Below, one piece after another: positions 39,388-49,902 of a stretch of DNA of 64,000 bases. The translations under genes were made by a program, and so were the position numbers. Positions within the stretch are counted from its first letter, which is position 1; each line of letters begins with the position of its first letter. The DNA comes from Enterobacter sp. ENT03 (lineage in GTDB: Bacteria > Pseudomonadota > Gammaproteobacteria > Enterobacterales > Enterobacteriaceae): NCBI RefSeq assembly GCF_019218745.1, contig NZ_JAHUXA010000001.1, forward strand, positions 744,001 through 808,000. The letters are read 5' to 3'. The notes under the pieces were generated by a model. The model did not search any database, was not told the DNA's origin, and saw nothing but the letters and a program-made list of their open reading frames with translations.

Positions 39388-39734
39388 CACACACCCCACA
39401 CCACAACAAATCCATAAATAACGTAAACCAGCAGCGCCACGACAATGGCGAGTTGCAGGCCAAGACGCAGGCCCGTTGATTTAACGTAGTCTGTCAACAC
39501 CTGCCACATGCCAATCCAGGCATGCACTAACGTCGAGAACAGCGCCAGCAGGGTGAAGACTTTGGTAAAGGCGGAGGAGAAGAAACCCGTCCAGACTTCC
39601 CAGGTGATCTCGCCGGAGATGGCAAAAAAACCGACCATATAGATGATGTAAAGCGTCAGAACGAGGGCAGTAGCACGAACCAGAATGAAGTCATGTACGC
39701 CGTTGCGTCCGAATGCGGAGGCGTTGCTTACCAT
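39387..39734 (-). CDS. sdhD: Succinate dehydrogenase membrane anchor SdhD
   Basis: 115 residues as in E. coli. Three membrane helices (about 15-37, 58-80 and 88-112). The quinone-site Tyr lies in [10 protein letters not shown] (near 83). With SdhC it anchors SdhAB and binds haem b and ubiquinone. It overlaps sdhC by 7 bp and sdhA by 1 bp. In E. coli the sdhD start region is a target of RyhB RNA. Confidence 0.97.
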   Translation of the reverse strand: MVSNASAFGRNGVHDFILVRATALVLTLYIIYMVGFFAISGEITWEVWTGFFSSAFTKVFTLLALFSTLVHAWIGMWQVLTDYVKSTGLRLGLQLAIVVALLVYVIYGFVVVWGV

Positions 39735-40117
39735 ACGAGGACTCCTGCGAGAATTGAAAGCACGACAGTAATACCAATAGCGACCCAGGCAGAACGTTTC
39801 CCGGCTTCGAAGGTCTCTTCAAGATAGCCCACATCCATCAAGGCATGACGAATACCACCGACCGCGTGATACGCAAGCGCAGTGAGAATGCCCCACATGA
39901 TGAATTTCGCGAAGAAGCCATCCATGATGTCAGCGGCTGACTGGAAACCTTCTTGAGAGGAGAGCGACAGGCCCAGTAACCACAGCAGGATCCCGACCGC
40001 CACAAAAGTGATGACGCCAGAAACACGGTGCAGAATGGACGCTATAGCCGTAACAGGAAACCGGATCGTTGTCAGATCCAGATTGACAGGTCTTTGTTTT
40101 TTGACATTTTTTATCAT
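39728..40117 (-). CDS. sdhC: Succinate dehydrogenase cytochrome b556 subunit SdhC
   Basis: 129 residues from ATG 40117, the E. coli length. Three helices; the haem b ligand His84 lies in [14 protein letters not shown] and the quinone-site Ser/Arg in SILHRVSG (near 27-31). ATG 40132 would add five residues without family support. First gene of sdhCDAB-sucABCD, about 170 nt after the predicted transcription start. Confidence 0.97.
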   Translation of the reverse strand: MIKNVKKQRPVNLDLTTIRFPVTAIASILHRVSGVITFVAVGILLWLLGLSLSSQEGFQSAADIMDGFFAKFIMWGILTALAYHAVGGIRHALMDVGYLEETFEAGKRSAWVAIGITVVLSILAGVLVW

Positions 40118-40290
40118 GAATAACGCCCACATGCTGTTCTTCTAGTTCCTTTCCTCCGGTCTGCAGGCGGGTCAGACAGCGTCCTTTCAATAACCGCACG
40201 TTATGCAAATCACATTGCTTCCAGATGCTAAACGACACGTTACAACGCTGGGTGGCTCGGGGCGGCAGAGAACTCCGGAGACCTGGCGGC

Positions 40291-40319
40291 AGTATAGGAT
40301 GTTCACAAAATCATTACAA
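40291..40319 (-). promoter_or_regulatory. sdhC promoter
   Basis: On the minus strand TTGTAA (-35) and TATACT (-10) are separated by 17 bp (TGATTTTGTGAACATCC). The segment closely matches the known E. coli sdh promoter. Transcription would start near 40285. Confidence 0.85.
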
Positions 40320-40453
40320 TTAACCTACATATAGTTTGTCGGGTTTTATGCGGAACAGTGACCGTCATCACGATAACAACATATTTTTAAATTTTAACCA
40401 TTGGATTTGACAAAAGTTAAACATTATTGTTACAAACGACAGCCGAAAAGGCA

Positions 40454-40459
40454 TATAAT
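40454..40459 (+). promoter_or_regulatory. gltA promoter -10 box
   Basis: A perfect TATAAT lies 309 bp before the gltA ATG, near the position of the upstream E. coli gltA promoter (start about 299 bp before the gene). The -35 is weak, which fits an activated or extended promoter. Confidence 0.6.
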
Positions 40460-40768
40460 TCGTAAAAGTTATGGGGTCTCTCTTTCACCTGAGATTTAGT
40501 TATGTAAGAGTGAGAAGGATTGACCGGGGTTATCAGTACAGTTATTAGTGATAGACAGATTTGACAAATTCGGACTGCTAAGACCCTGATTTGCTGTTGT
40601 TTCACTGGTTTTTCAATGTTTGCCTGCCAGCGCCCATCGCTCTGTACCCTGGTACCACCTCTCTGCAGAGTGTCGTGCCAAATAACAAATTGGTAACATT
40701 GATTTTCGCTATGAATGCAAATCCGGCTTCTGAGCAGTCTTAAGCATAAGGCGCTAAGGAGACCGTAA

Positions 40769-42055
40769 ATGGCTGATAAGAAAGCAACCATCACTTACAA
40801 TAGTGAAGATGCTATTGAACTGGATGTGCTAAAAGGCACGCTCGGTCAGGATGTTATTGATATTCGTAGTCTTGGTTCGAAAGGTGTGTTTACTTTTGAT
40901 CCTGGTTTCACCTCTACCGCATCTTGCGAATCCAAAATCACCTTTATCGACGGTGACGAAGGTATCCTGCTCCATCGCGGTTTCCCGATTGACCAGCTGG
41001 CCACTGAATCCAACTATCTGGAAGTGTGCTACATCCTGCTGTACGGTGAAAAACCGAGCCAGGAAGAGTACGACGATTTCAAAACTATCGTTACTCGTCA
41101 CACCATGATCCACGAGCAGATCACCCGTCTGTTCCACGGTTTCCGTCGTGATTCTCATCCGATGGCAGTCCTGTGCGGCGTTACCGGCGCGCTGGCGGCC
41201 TTCTATCATGATTCGCTGGATGTGAACAATCCGCGCCACCGTGACATCGCTGCGTTCCGTCTGCTGTCCAAAATGCCGACCGTCGCCGCCATGTGTTACA
41301 AATATTCCATCGGCCAGCCGTTTGTTTATCCGCGTAACGACCTCTCCTATGCCGGCAACTTCCTGCATATGATGTTCTCCACGCCGTGCGAGCCGTACGA
41401 AGTGAACCCGGTGCTGGAACGCGCGATGGATCGAATCCTCGTGCTGCACGCCGATCATGAGCAGAACGCTTCCACTTCTACCGTGCGTACCGCCGGTTCA
41501 TCTGGCGCGAACCCGTTTGCCTGTATCGCGGCCGGTATTGCCTCCCTGTGGGGACCGGCACACGGCGGCGCGAACGAAGCTGCACTGAAAATGCTGGAAG
41601 AGATCAGCACCGTTGAGCACATTCCTGAATTCGTGCGTCGCGCCAAAGACAAGAACGATTCGTTCCGTCTGATGGGCTTCGGACATCGTGTTTACAAAAA
41701 CTACGATCCGCGCGCGACCGTGATGCGTGAAACCTGCCACGAAGTGCTGAAAGAGCTGGGCACCAAAGATGATCTGCTGGAAGTGGCGATGGAGCTGGAA
41801 AACATCGCGCTGAACGACCCGTACTTCATTGAGCGTAAACTCTATCCGAACGTGGACTTCTACTCCGGTATCATCCTGAAAGCGATGGGGATCCCGTCTT
41901 CCATGTTTACGGTGATCTTCGCGATGGCCCGTACCGTTGGCTGGATCGCGCACTGGAACGAAATGCACGACGACGGCATTAAGATTGCCCGTCCGCGCCA
42001 GCTGTACACCGGTTACGAGCAGCGTGATTTCGAATCGGAAGTGAAGAACCGCTAA
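40769..42055 (+). CDS. gltA: Type II citrate synthase GltA
   Basis: 428 residues (E. coli 427). It condenses acetyl-CoA and oxaloacetate and belongs to the NADH-inhibited hexameric type of Gram-negative bacteria. Catalytic motifs include [12 protein letters not shown] (His near 265), [15 protein letters not shown] (His near 306) and NVDFYSGI (Asp near 363). A strong AAGGAGA site precedes the ATG. Divergent from sdhC and followed by three REP elements. Confidence 0.98.
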   Translation: MADKKATITYNSEDAIELDVLKGTLGQDVIDIRSLGSKGVFTFDPGFTSTASCESKITFIDGDEGILLHRGFPIDQLATESNYLEVCYILLYGEKPSQEEYDDFKTIVTRHTMIHEQITRLFHGFRRDSHPMAVLCGVTGALAAFYHDSLDVNNPRHRDIAAFRLLSKMPTVAAMCYKYSIGQPFVYPRNDLSYAGNFLHMMFSTPCEPYEVNPVLERAMDRILVLHADHEQNASTSTVRTAGSSGANPFACIAAGIASLWGPAHGGANEAALKMLEEISTVEHIPEFVRRAKDKNDSFRLMGFGHRVYKNYDPRATVMRETCHEVLKELGTKDDLLEVAMELENIALNDPYFIERKLYPNVDFYSGIILKAMGIPSSMFTVIFAMARTVGWIAHWNEMHDDGIKIARPRQLYTGYEQRDFESEVKNR

Positions 42056-42065
42056 GGTGTGTGGT

Positions 42066-42203
42066 GCCCGGCGGCGCTTTCGCTTGCCGGGCCTACGAAT
42101 TCAGCCAGGTGGCCGGTTCACATATAGGCCGGGTAAGGCGTAGCCGCCACCCGGCAAGTGCAGTCCGGACCGTAGGCCGGGTAAGGCGCAGCCGCCACCC
42201 GGC
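42066..42203. repeat. Three REP elements between gltA and nei
   Basis: Units at 42066-42096 (forward), 42125-42155 (inverted) and 42172-42203 (inverted), all of the GCCCGGCGGCG / GCCGCCACCCGGC type. They fill the gap between the convergent gltA and nei genes and probably mark both transcript ends. In E. coli the abrB gene occupies this place. Confidence 0.9.
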
Positions 42204-42211
42204 AATTCACG

Positions 42212-43003
42212 TTAAATCTGACACCCCGGACACCAGTAAAACGGCCGCGACGACAGCGTGGTTTTCTCAATGATCCCCCCGCACCGCTCACATTTCTTCC
42301 CGGCCCGATGAAACACCTTAAAGCGAAACAGCGCCCCGTGATGCTTGTTTTCTTTCGCCTTGCCGCGCGTCTGGTACGAGAGCCGCGGGATCTCCAGCAA
42401 CGCCTGCGCCAGCACGTCCAGCTGCGCGTCATCCAGTTGCACCGCTTTATGCTGCGGGGCCAGCCCGCTGTGCCAGAGGATCTCCACCCGCAGATAATTT
42501 CCAAGCCCTGCGAGAAACGCCTGGTCGAGCAGCAGGCCGGAAAATTGTCGTCGGCAGAATTTTGGTGAGCACAGCCGCGCTTTCACCTCCTCCACCGTCA
42601 GCGTCATGTCCAGCACGTCAGGCCCGACACGCTGTAAAAACGGATGGCAGGCCAGCTGTTCTGCGGTCAGCAGTTCAATGTCAGAGGCGCTGTAGAGCAG
42701 AATGGCACGCCCGGCGGTCTGCAATTTCACCCGCAGAATGCGCGTGGTCTGCGGCGTTTCCCCCGCCTTCACCACGCGCCAGACGCCGTAGAGCTGATTG
42801 TGACTGTACAGCGTAAGTCCACCGGAAAAATGCGTGAGCAGCGCTTTGCCGCGCGTCTCCATATGGGTGACGTGCTGACCAGTCAGCTCAGCGGCATAAG
42901 GTTGCAAATGCTCAAAGGCGAACCAGACGTCGGTGAGCGGTTGGCCGCCGATGGCCGCTTCCAGGGTATCCGCCGCCCGACGGATCTCCGGGCCTTCAGG
43001 CAT
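42212..43003 (-). CDS. nei: Endonuclease VIII Nei
   Basis: 263 residues as in E. coli. A DNA glycosylase/AP lyase that removes oxidised pyrimidines. The catalytic N-terminus [11 protein letters not shown] (Pro2 Schiff base, Glu3), Lys53 in [12 protein letters not shown], the H2TH domain ([17 protein letters not shown]) and the C-terminal zinc finger (CERCGG to CPGC) are complete. ATG 43003 is chosen over 43090 because processing leaves Pro2. It overlaps the end of pxpA by 8 bp. Confidence 0.97.
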   Translation of the reverse strand: MPEGPEIRRAADTLEAAIGGQPLTDVWFAFEHLQPYAAELTGQHVTHMETRGKALLTHFSGGLTLYSHNQLYGVWRVVKAGETPQTTRILRVKLQTAGRAILLYSASDIELLTAEQLACHPFLQRVGPDVLDMTLTVEEVKARLCSPKFCRRQFSGLLLDQAFLAGLGNYLRVEILWHSGLAPQHKAVQLDDAQLDVLAQALLEIPRLSYQTRGKAKENKHHGALFRFKVFHRAGKKCERCGGIIEKTTLSSRPFYWCPGCQI

Positions 43004-43742
43004 GATACACCGCCGATACGGTAATATTGTGCGCGTCGAACGCCTGTCGCAGACGGCGCGCAAAGGCCAGCGCATGCTCACCGTCGCCATGCAAGCAGAC
43101 GGTCTGCGCCTTCACCGGCACCCAGTTACCGTGAATACTTTTCACCCGGCCCTGCTGGATGATGGTCAGCGTCTGCGCCAGCGCCTGATCTTCATCGCCG
43201 ACCAGCGCCCCGGGCTGCGAGCGTGGCACCAGAGTGCCGTCGTCCTGATACCCCCGATCGGCAAACACCTCTTCGCGCGTTTGCAGGCCATAATACTGGC
43301 CCGCGTCAATCAGCGTGCTGCCCGCCAGACCCACCAGAATGAGCGCCGGGTCCAGATCGTGCACCGCACGGGCGATGGCATCTGCCAGCACCGCGTCCTG
43401 CGCCGCCTGGTTATAGAGCATGCCATGAGGTTTGACGTGCTGCACCCGCCCGCCCTGCGCCCTAGCAATCGCCGCCAGCGCGCCGATTTGATAGAGCGTC
43501 TGGGCATAGACAGTTTCCGGGGGCAGCGTCATCGCCGTGCGCCCAAAGTTTTCCCGATCCGGGAAAGAGGGATGCGCGCCGATGGTCACGCCGTTTTTCA
43601 GCGCCTCGCGCACCGCATCCTGCATCATCTGCGCATCCCCGGCGTGAAAGCCGCAGGCGATGTTGGCAGAGGAAACCAGTTGCAGCAGCCCGGCGTCGCA
43701 GCCCGCGCCCTCCCCCAGATCGGCATTAAGATCAATGATCAC
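42996..43742 (-). CDS. pxpA: 5-oxoprolinase subunit PxpA (LamB/YcsF family)
   Basis: 248 residues (E. coli YbgL 244) with a GTG start. It contributes with PxpB and PxpC to ATP-dependent ring opening of 5-oxoproline to glutamate. Family motifs DLNADLGEG (about 4-12), [24 protein letters not shown] and [11 protein letters not shown] are present. It overlaps pxpC by 11 bp and nei by 8 bp, which points to coupled expression. Confidence 0.96.
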   Translation of the reverse strand: MIIDLNADLGEGAGCDAGLLQLVSSANIACGFHAGDAQMMQDAVREALKNGVTIGAHPSFPDRENFGRTAMTLPPETVYAQTLYQIGALAAIARAQGGRVQHVKPHGMLYNQAAQDAVLADAIARAVHDLDPALILVGLAGSTLIDAGQYYGLQTREEVFADRGYQDDGTLVPRSQPGALVGDEDQALAQTLTIIQQGRVKSIHGNWVPVKAQTVCLHGDGEHALAFARRLRQAFDAHNITVSAVYHA

Positions 43743-44664
43743 CGCGCACTCCGTAGGCCAGCTGGTCGAGGAAAAGACGTTGTTCTCGTCGCGCCTTCAG
43801 CGCGTCTTCCAGCGTGCAGGGCACAAAATGGATCGGATCGCCAAGACGGATCTGCGCCAGATGGTACATGTCCGCGTCGATCACGCAGCCAATGCGCGGG
43901 TAGCCGCCGGTGGTCTGGGCGTCATTCATCAGCACAATCGGCTGACCGTTGTGCGGTACCTGGATCACGCCGGGGATCAACCCGTGAGACAGCAGCTCGC
44001 GCGTGTCGGTGCGGGTGAGTTGCGCGCCCTGCAAACGGTAGCCCATCCGGTTACTCTGGGGACTTAACTGCCACGGCAGACGCCAGAAGGCATCCTGGGA
44101 ATTTTTATCAAAGGACTGATATTCCGGACCCGGCAGCACGCGAATGCGGTTGCCCCACAGCAACTGTTTAACACCCTGCGGGCCGCTGAAGGTGCGGGTC
44201 GCAGGCAGTACCGGCAGGCTGTCGCCATCTTTTAACGCTCGCCCGTGAAAACCGCCGATACCGGTTTTTAAATCGGTGCTGCGCGAGCCCATCACTTCCG
44301 GGACATCGATGCCACCCGCCACCGCCAGATAGCTGCGCATGCCGCGCTGCGGGCTTTTCAGTATCAAACGCTGGCCCGCGGTCATGGCATGCCGCCAGCC
44401 GGTCCATACCGGTTTGCCGTCAAGCTGCGCATCGCAGCCTGCGCCGGTCAGCGCAAACCAGCCGTCGTGGGTGAATTCCACTTCGCACTGCCCAAGGGTG
44501 ATTTCCAGCGCCGCGGCGTCGGCGTCGTTGCCCACCAGCGCATTGGCAATTTCCAGCGCTGGCGCATCCAGTGCGCCGCTGTAGCTGATGCCCGACTGAC
44601 GCAGCCCGGTACGCTTTCCGGCCTGTACAGAGGTGAGCATCCCCGCACGAATAATCTTCAGCAT
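43732..44664 (-). CDS. pxpC: 5-oxoprolinase subunit PxpC
   Basis: 310 residues as in E. coli YbgK. Belongs to the KipA / carboxyltransferase-like family. The motifs LQDLGR-type start (here [22 protein letters not shown]), [10 protein letters not shown]-type strand and [14 protein letters not shown] are visible. It overlaps both pxpB (7 bp) and pxpA (11 bp). Acts with PxpA and PxpB in oxoproline breakdown. Confidence 0.95.
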   Translation of the reverse strand: MLKIIRAGMLTSVQAGKRTGLRQSGISYSGALDAPALEIANALVGNDADAAALEITLGQCEVEFTHDGWFALTGAGCDAQLDGKPVWTGWRHAMTAGQRLILKSPQRGMRSYLAVAGGIDVPEVMGSRSTDLKTGIGGFHGRALKDGDSLPVLPATRTFSGPQGVKQLLWGNRIRVLPGPEYQSFDKNSQDAFWRLPWQLSPQSNRMGYRLQGAQLTRTDTRELLSHGLIPGVIQVPHNGQPIVLMNDAQTTGGYPRIGCVIDADMYHLAQIRLGDPIHFVPCTLEDALKARREQRLFLDQLAYGVRGDH

Positions 44665-45314
44665 ATGCCCTCCTTTTGCGGCACAAAGCGGATGGTGTCG
44701 CCCGCACGCAGCAGGACAGGCTCGGCGTTCTGCGGATCAAAAAGCGCCAGCGGCGTGCGGCCAATCAGCTGCCAGCCGCCTGGCGTCGGCAGCGGATAAA
44801 TGCCGGTCTGTTCGCCACCGATGCCTACCGATCCGGCAGGCACGCTCAGGCGCGGCTCCGCACGGCGCGGGGTGATAAGCTGCGGCGGCAGGCTGCCAAG
44901 ATACGGGAAGCCCGGCTGAAAACCGAGAAACCACACCTGGTACTCCACCGACGAGTGCAGTTCCACCACCTGTTTTTCGCTCAAACCGCAGTGGCTGGCG
45001 ACATGCGCCAGATCCGGCCCGTCTTCTTTACCGTAGATCACCGGGATCTCGATAAAGCGCGGTTCCGGCTCCAGCGCTTCGCTTTCTTCCCACCAACGCT
45101 GTAAACGCTCGATGGCGTCCAGCGCGTTTCCCTGCGGATCGCGCAATACCACCGTGACATTATTCATACCGGGAATGGCATCCACCACATCGGGGATGGT
45201 CATTGCCCGCTGAACCAGCCGCCAGATGCGTTTCTGGCTGGCCAGCGTGATCGGCGGCTCAAGCTCAAGCACGACAGCCGTTTCACCTAACAGATAACAA
45301 CGCGCTCGCTGCAC
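44658..45314 (-). CDS. pxpB: 5-oxoprolinase subunit PxpB
   Basis: 218 residues with a GTG start (E. coli YbgJ 218). KipI-type allophanate hydrolase domain. Conserved motifs [29 protein letters not shown] and [27 protein letters not shown] are complete. It heads the pxpBCA trio, 14 bp after ybgI. Confidence 0.96.
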   Translation of the reverse strand: MQRARCYLLGETAVVLELEPPITLASQKRIWRLVQRAMTIPDVVDAIPGMNNVTVVLRDPQGNALDAIERLQRWWEESEALEPEPRFIEIPVIYGKEDGPDLAHVASHCGLSEKQVVELHSSVEYQVWFLGFQPGFPYLGSLPPQLITPRRAEPRLSVPAGSVGIGGEQTGIYPLPTPGGWQLIGRTPLALFDPQNAEPVLLRAGDTIRFVPQKEGIC

Positions 45315-45328
45315 TTTCGTTCCTCACA

Positions 45329-46072
45329 TCAGGCTGGATTAGGAATATCGATAAAGGTGACGTCCAGATCGGTGTTCTCGGTCAGCCACTCGCTCAGCGC
45401 GCGAATACCGCCGCGCTCGGTGGCGTGATGGCCAGCGGCATAAAAATGCAGGCCCTGCTCGCGGGCGGAGTGAATGGTCTGCTCCGAGACTTCACCAGTG
45501 ATAAAAGCGTCCACGCCAAAGCGCGCGGCGCTGTCGATAAAGCCCTGACCACCGCCGGTACACCAGGCCACGCGGCGCACTTCTTCCGGCCCGGTGTCAC
45601 CGCACCATACCGGTCGGCGACCCAGACGCGCTTCGATCCACGACGCCAGCTCCGGGCCGGGCACCGGGATCGCCAGTTCGCCCCAGGGCACCAGATCGTC
45701 CACCTGCCCCATCACCGTGATGCCGAGCAGCTTCGCCAGCTGTACGTTGTTGCCCAGCTCCGGGTGCGCGTCCAGCGGCAGGTGCCAGCCGTAAAGGTTA
45801 ATGTCGTTCGCCAGCAGGGTTTTCAGGCGGTTACGCTTCATGCCGCGAATGATCGGCGCTTCGTTTTTCCAGAAATAGCCGTGGTGCACGATCACCGCAT
45901 CCGCCCCCAGGCGTACCGCCTCATCCAGCAGCGCCTGGCTTGCGGTCACGCCGGTGACGATTTTTTGTACGGTGTCGCGCCCTTCGACCTGCAAGCCGTT
46001 CGGGCCGTAATCGCTGAACGCGCCACTGTTAAGTTTGTCGTTGATCAGTTTTTCCAGTTCGCTATTTTTCAT
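45329..46072 (-). CDS. ybgI: NIF3/DUF34 family metal-binding protein YbgI
   Basis: 247 residues as in E. coli. The family forms hexameric toroids with a dinuclear metal site; ligands lie in AVIVHHGYFWKNE (about 60-72) and the C-terminal HFYAAGHHATER motif. Annotated in databases as GTP cyclohydrolase 1 type 2, but its physiological role is not established. Here it directly follows phr (12 bp), because the dtpD gene found between them in E. coli is absent. Confidence 0.95.
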   Translation of the reverse strand: MKNSELEKLINDKLNSGAFSDYGPNGLQVEGRDTVQKIVTGVTASQALLDEAVRLGADAVIVHHGYFWKNEAPIIRGMKRNRLKTLLANDINLYGWHLPLDAHPELGNNVQLAKLLGITVMGQVDDLVPWGELAIPVPGPELASWIEARLGRRPVWCGDTGPEEVRRVAWCTGGGQGFIDSAARFGVDAFITGEVSEQTIHSAREQGLHFYAAGHHATERGGIRALSEWLTENTDLDVTFIDIPNPA

Positions 46073-46084
46073 CGTCTCTCTCCT

Positions 46085-47503
<1,419 letters not shown>

Positions 47504-47515
47504 AACTCTCCTGAA

Positions 47516-48472
47516 TTAATGTCCGTAGCGAAGACGAAGCGTTTCCGGCCAGGGATCAAAATAGCGCTGGCCCGACAGATAGGCATCCGGGTATTCAGCC
47601 ATATAATGTTTAAGCAAGGTGACCGGGGCGAGCAGCGGCTGCGTGCCCTGACGATAACGGTGAATGAGCGAGGAAAGCTCTTCGCGCTGGCGCGCATTAA
47701 GCTGTTTGCGGAAATAGCCCTGCACATGCATCAGCACGTTAGTGTGATTACGGCGGGTGGCCTGATGTGACAACAGATCCATCAGCCGCAGGCGATACTC
47801 GACAAACCAGGCTTCCAGCGACGCCCATTCGTGAATGGCCGCCACGAAGCGTCCCAGCTCGCGGTATTTAGGCTGTGAATGGGCCAGCAGCAGAAGTTTG
47901 TAGCGGCTGTGATAGGCGATAAGCTCGCCGCGCGTCAGGCCGCGCTCACGAACGCTGTTCAGCTCATGCAGGGCATACACGCGCTCGACGAAGTTTTCGC
48001 GGATCAGCGGATCGTGCAGCCGCCCGTCTTCCTCCACCGGCAGCCAGGGATAGGTTTTCATCAGCACCTCGGTGTAGATGCCGCGCCCCGCTTTACGGTT
48101 GATATTGTTTTCAGCTTCGTAAACGCGCACGCGCTCCATGCCGCAACTGGGCGATTTGGCGCAGACGATATACCCGCACAGGTGATCAAACTGGCTGACG
48201 CGTTTCTCCGCAAAGGCGGTCATTTCCTGCGTCAGGTCGCCTTCACGCTTGTCACTAAAACGCAGCGAAATATCGCCCGTGCTGGTTTTTACCAGCCGTA
48301 GCGCGGCGCGGGGCACCGGCAGGCCAATCGCCATTTCCGGGCACACCGGTTCAAACTTCATCAGCGGCGATAACTCTTCGACAGCAAATGCCAGTCGCTT
48401 ATGTCCACCGTCAAAACGCACCTGTTCCCCTAACAGGCAGGCACTGATGCCAACCGGGATTTTCTCACTCAT
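47516..48472 (-). CDS. ybgA: DUF523-DUF1722 protein YbgA, long two-domain form
   Basis: 318 residues. The N-terminal half (about 1-150) is a DUF523 domain with the cysteine motifs GISACLLGEQVRFDGGHKR and VCAKSPSCGMERVRVY. The C-terminal half (about 185-305) is DUF1722, with YHSRYKLLLLAHSQPKYRELG. E. coli K-12 YbgA is recalled as a much shorter protein of about 169 residues carrying DUF1722 only. Function is unknown; the adjacency to phr is conserved and hints at a light- or DNA-repair-linked role, but this is inference. Confidence 0.9.
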   Translation of the reverse strand: MSEKIPVGISACLLGEQVRFDGGHKRLAFAVEELSPLMKFEPVCPEMAIGLPVPRAALRLVKTSTGDISLRFSDKREGDLTQEMTAFAEKRVSQFDHLCGYIVCAKSPSCGMERVRVYEAENNINRKAGRGIYTEVLMKTYPWLPVEEDGRLHDPLIRENFVERVYALHELNSVRERGLTRGELIAYHSRYKLLLLAHSQPKYRELGRFVAAIHEWASLEAWFVEYRLRLMDLLSHQATRRNHTNVLMHVQGYFRKQLNARQREELSSLIHRYRQGTQPLLAPVTLLKHYMAEYPDAYLSGQRYFDPWPETLRLRYGH

Positions 48473-48723
48473 AACGACTCCTTTTAGCCCTTAAAATGAG
48501 TGTAGCCTGAGAAGCTTAAAAAATACCGCGTTAGCGGGCGTGGAACACGTGATGAATGGCTGATTGATGGTAAAAGCAGCAAACCCATCGCCAGGCAAGG
48601 CGTAAACATGGATTTTAGGAATTCATTCAGGTCAAAGAGGTTTGCTCAGAGAAACATTGTGCGCAAAAATCAGCAGCTGAGAGATGCTTGTCAGAGTCCC
48701 AATGGACCGCGAATCCCAGGGAC

Positions 48724-48761
48724 GCAAAAAACCGCTAAATTCTGTTTGGCGGTTTTTTTAT
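48724..48761. terminator. Terminator of module 1
   Basis: AAAACCGCTAAA pairs with TTTGGCGGTTTT across a short loop, with an A run before and a T run after, so it can act in both directions. It follows the repeated GGACCGCGAATCCCAGGG sequence. Confidence 0.8.
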
Positions 48762-48774
48762 GTCTTCTGCCAGA

Positions 48775-48801
48775 TAAAAAAGGCCGCACGAGGCGGCCCT
48801 G
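48775..48801 (-). terminator. Terminator after the 35-codon ORF
   Basis: GGCCGC / GCGGCC stem around ACGAG; on the minus strand it is followed by TTTTTT. It lies 7 bp after the stop of the small ORF at 48806, supporting a discrete minus-strand transcript. Confidence 0.85.
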
Positions 48802-48805
48802 GGCG

Positions 48806-48913
48806 CTACTTGACCTGCGAGAGAGTGGCAGCGATAACCATGTCAGGTTGCTTATCGCCTCTTACCACCAGCACGCTGGTAACAATGAACACGATACAAA
48901 AGTAACGTTTCAT
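48806..48913 (-). CDS. Candidate 35-residue membrane peptide, unknown
   Basis: ATG-initiated ORF of 35 codons with an AAGGA ribosome site 7 bp upstream and an intrinsic terminator right after its TAG. The peptide starts MKRYFCIVFIVTSVLVV, a short basic end plus one hydrophobic segment (about 4-17), then a polar tail with RGDKQPD and ending LSQVK. It resembles type I toxins in size and layout but lacks the Hok LCE motif and matches no family I know. A possible promoter (TTACCG, 17 bp, TATGAT at 49063-49068) would give a 5' leader of about 140 nt. Confidence 0.5.
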   Translation of the reverse strand: MKRYFCIVFIVTSVLVVRGDKQPDMVIAATLSQVK

Positions 48914-49297
48914 TATGCGGTCCTTGCTGAAAAACCGCTCCACCGTCTCACCACCGATGATCTTTCGGCGGATGCAAGCACGGAATAGTGCCTGATTACG
49001 GTTGTGGATAATCCTTTCCCTGGATCGGTGCCCATTTGCGAGATGGCGGAAAGGGACGCTGGATCATAATGAATGTCACATGTACCGGTAAGCGTGTGAG
49101 TGGAGTTTTAGGAATTCATTTAGACTATGTAGCTTGATCCAGTGGACTGCATACGCAACAATCTTCGCACGGAATAGTGCTTGTACTCCCCCAACGGACC
49201 GCGAATCCCAGGGGCATAAAAAAACCGCCAAATCAGATTTGGCGGTTTTTCTTTTTTTGCCACATGGGCTTGTAGTTTGCTGTGTGCGCTTTGCTGC
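48914..49297. other. Intergenic stretch with terminator module 2
   Basis: 384 bp between the small ORF and ybfA. Contains the presumed leader and promoter of the small ORF, the palindrome GCACGGAATAGTGC twice (48978-48991 and 49167-49180), and module 2 (49106-49253). Nothing else recognised. Confidence 0.6.
49214..49257. terminator. Terminator of module 2 / ybfA
   Basis: ACCGCCAAAT / ATTTGGCGGT form a perfect stem with a CAG loop, with an A run on the left and a long T run on the right. It can end both a plus-strand module 2 RNA and the minus-strand ybfA transcript. Confidence 0.88.
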
Positions 49298-49504
49298 TTA
49301 GTAGAAATCGCAGGCGACTTTCTCGGCCTGATCCATCCACACCGGCTTATCGCTGGTTTTCGCCCAGACGCGGTGCAGATAGCTGTAAAAACGTGCACGA
49401 TCTTTCCAGAACAACATCACCGGTAACGCGATGATGCCTGCCGCAATGGCGAAAGCGCGGCGTACGAAAATGACATATGCAGGATATTCCCGATATAAAG
49501 ACAT
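49298..49504 (-). CDS. ybfA: Small membrane protein YbfA homologue, unknown function
   Basis: 68 residues as in E. coli YbfA. One or two hydrophobic segments (about 10-35, [22 protein letters not shown]), then a conserved basic stretch [18 protein letters not shown] and an acidic end. ATG 49504 ([10 protein letters not shown]) fits the family; an in-frame ATG at 49534 adds ten residues without support. Divergent from kdpF. E. coli ybfA is reported to respond to reactive stress, but its role is unknown. Confidence 0.9.
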   Translation of the reverse strand: MSLYREYPAYVIFVRRAFAIAAGIIALPVMLFWKDRARFYSYLHRVWAKTSDKPVWMDQAEKVACDFY

Positions 49505-49812
49505 AAGCTTCCCCCTTTTGTTGGTCGGTAACATTCACCGTAAAAATGAATCTGCTGAACTGGTTAAAATAGTACCGTTTTGTTTGTACTTTTACTACTC
49601 ATCCGACCACTAATTTTCACTTATTTAGACAACATTTACAAAGCACCCCGTAATTAAGTTACAAAATAGTTAAATAAATACTAACCCATAGTTAAATTGT
49701 GGCATTCATCATTTTTATACTTTTTTTACACCCGCCCGCCTGATTTTTGCGAAATCTTTGCACCGAAAATCTTACCTTCACTGCGTTAACAAAAGACACC
49801 TGGAGGTGGATT
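49505..49812. promoter_or_regulatory. ybfA / kdpFABC divergent promoter region
   Basis: 308 bp, AT-rich on the ybfA side. The KdpE-binding T-rich block (49711-49732, TTTTTATAC followed by a T run and ACAC) matches the E. coli kdp promoter, as does the following CCCGCCCGC and TTTTTGCGAAATCTTTGCA. The kdpF ribosome site GGAGGTG lies just before the GTG start. KdpE-phosphate activation at low potassium is expected. Confidence 0.8.
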
Positions 49813-49902
49813 GTGAGTGCAGGCGTAATAACCGGTGTGGTACTGGTTTTCCTGTTGTTGGGCTATCTGGTTTACGCCCTGATTAACGCGGAGGCCTTCT
49901 GA
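49813..49902 (+). CDS. kdpF: Potassium-transporting ATPase small subunit KdpF
   Basis: 29 codons with a GTG start ([29 protein letters not shown]). A single membrane helix that stabilises the KdpABC complex. Nearly identical to E. coli KdpF. Its TGA overlaps the kdpA ATG by one base. First gene of kdpFABC. Confidence 0.96.
   Translation: MSAGVITGVVLVFLLLGYLVYALINAEAF

Larger units (their letters stand above)
40118..40768. promoter_or_regulatory. Divergent sdhC / gltA control region
   Basis: 651 bp without a gene, AT-rich in its middle. It holds the sdh promoter (40291-40319) and a gltA -10 box (40454). In E. coli the region binds ArcA, CRP and other regulators of TCA-cycle expression; GTTAA motifs (40415, 40319) fit ArcA half sites but were not scored. 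The gltA leader of about 300 nt shows no ORF with a ribosome site. Confidence 0.65.
48473..48805. other. Intergenic stretch with terminator module 1
   Basis: 333 bp upstream of ybgA. It holds the ybgA promoter side, then module 1 (48613-48761), whose start TTTTAGGAATTCATT and end GGACCGCGAATCCCAGGG plus hairpin recur about 493 bp downstream. A 126-codon ORF on the plus strand (48608-48988) crosses two terminators and has no ribosome site, so it is not called. Confidence 0.6.

Noticed and set aside
48608-48988. A 126-codon plus-strand ORF in the ybgA-ybfA interval
   Set aside because: It reads through two terminator hairpins and is antisense to the small ORF; there is no ribosome site before its ATG.
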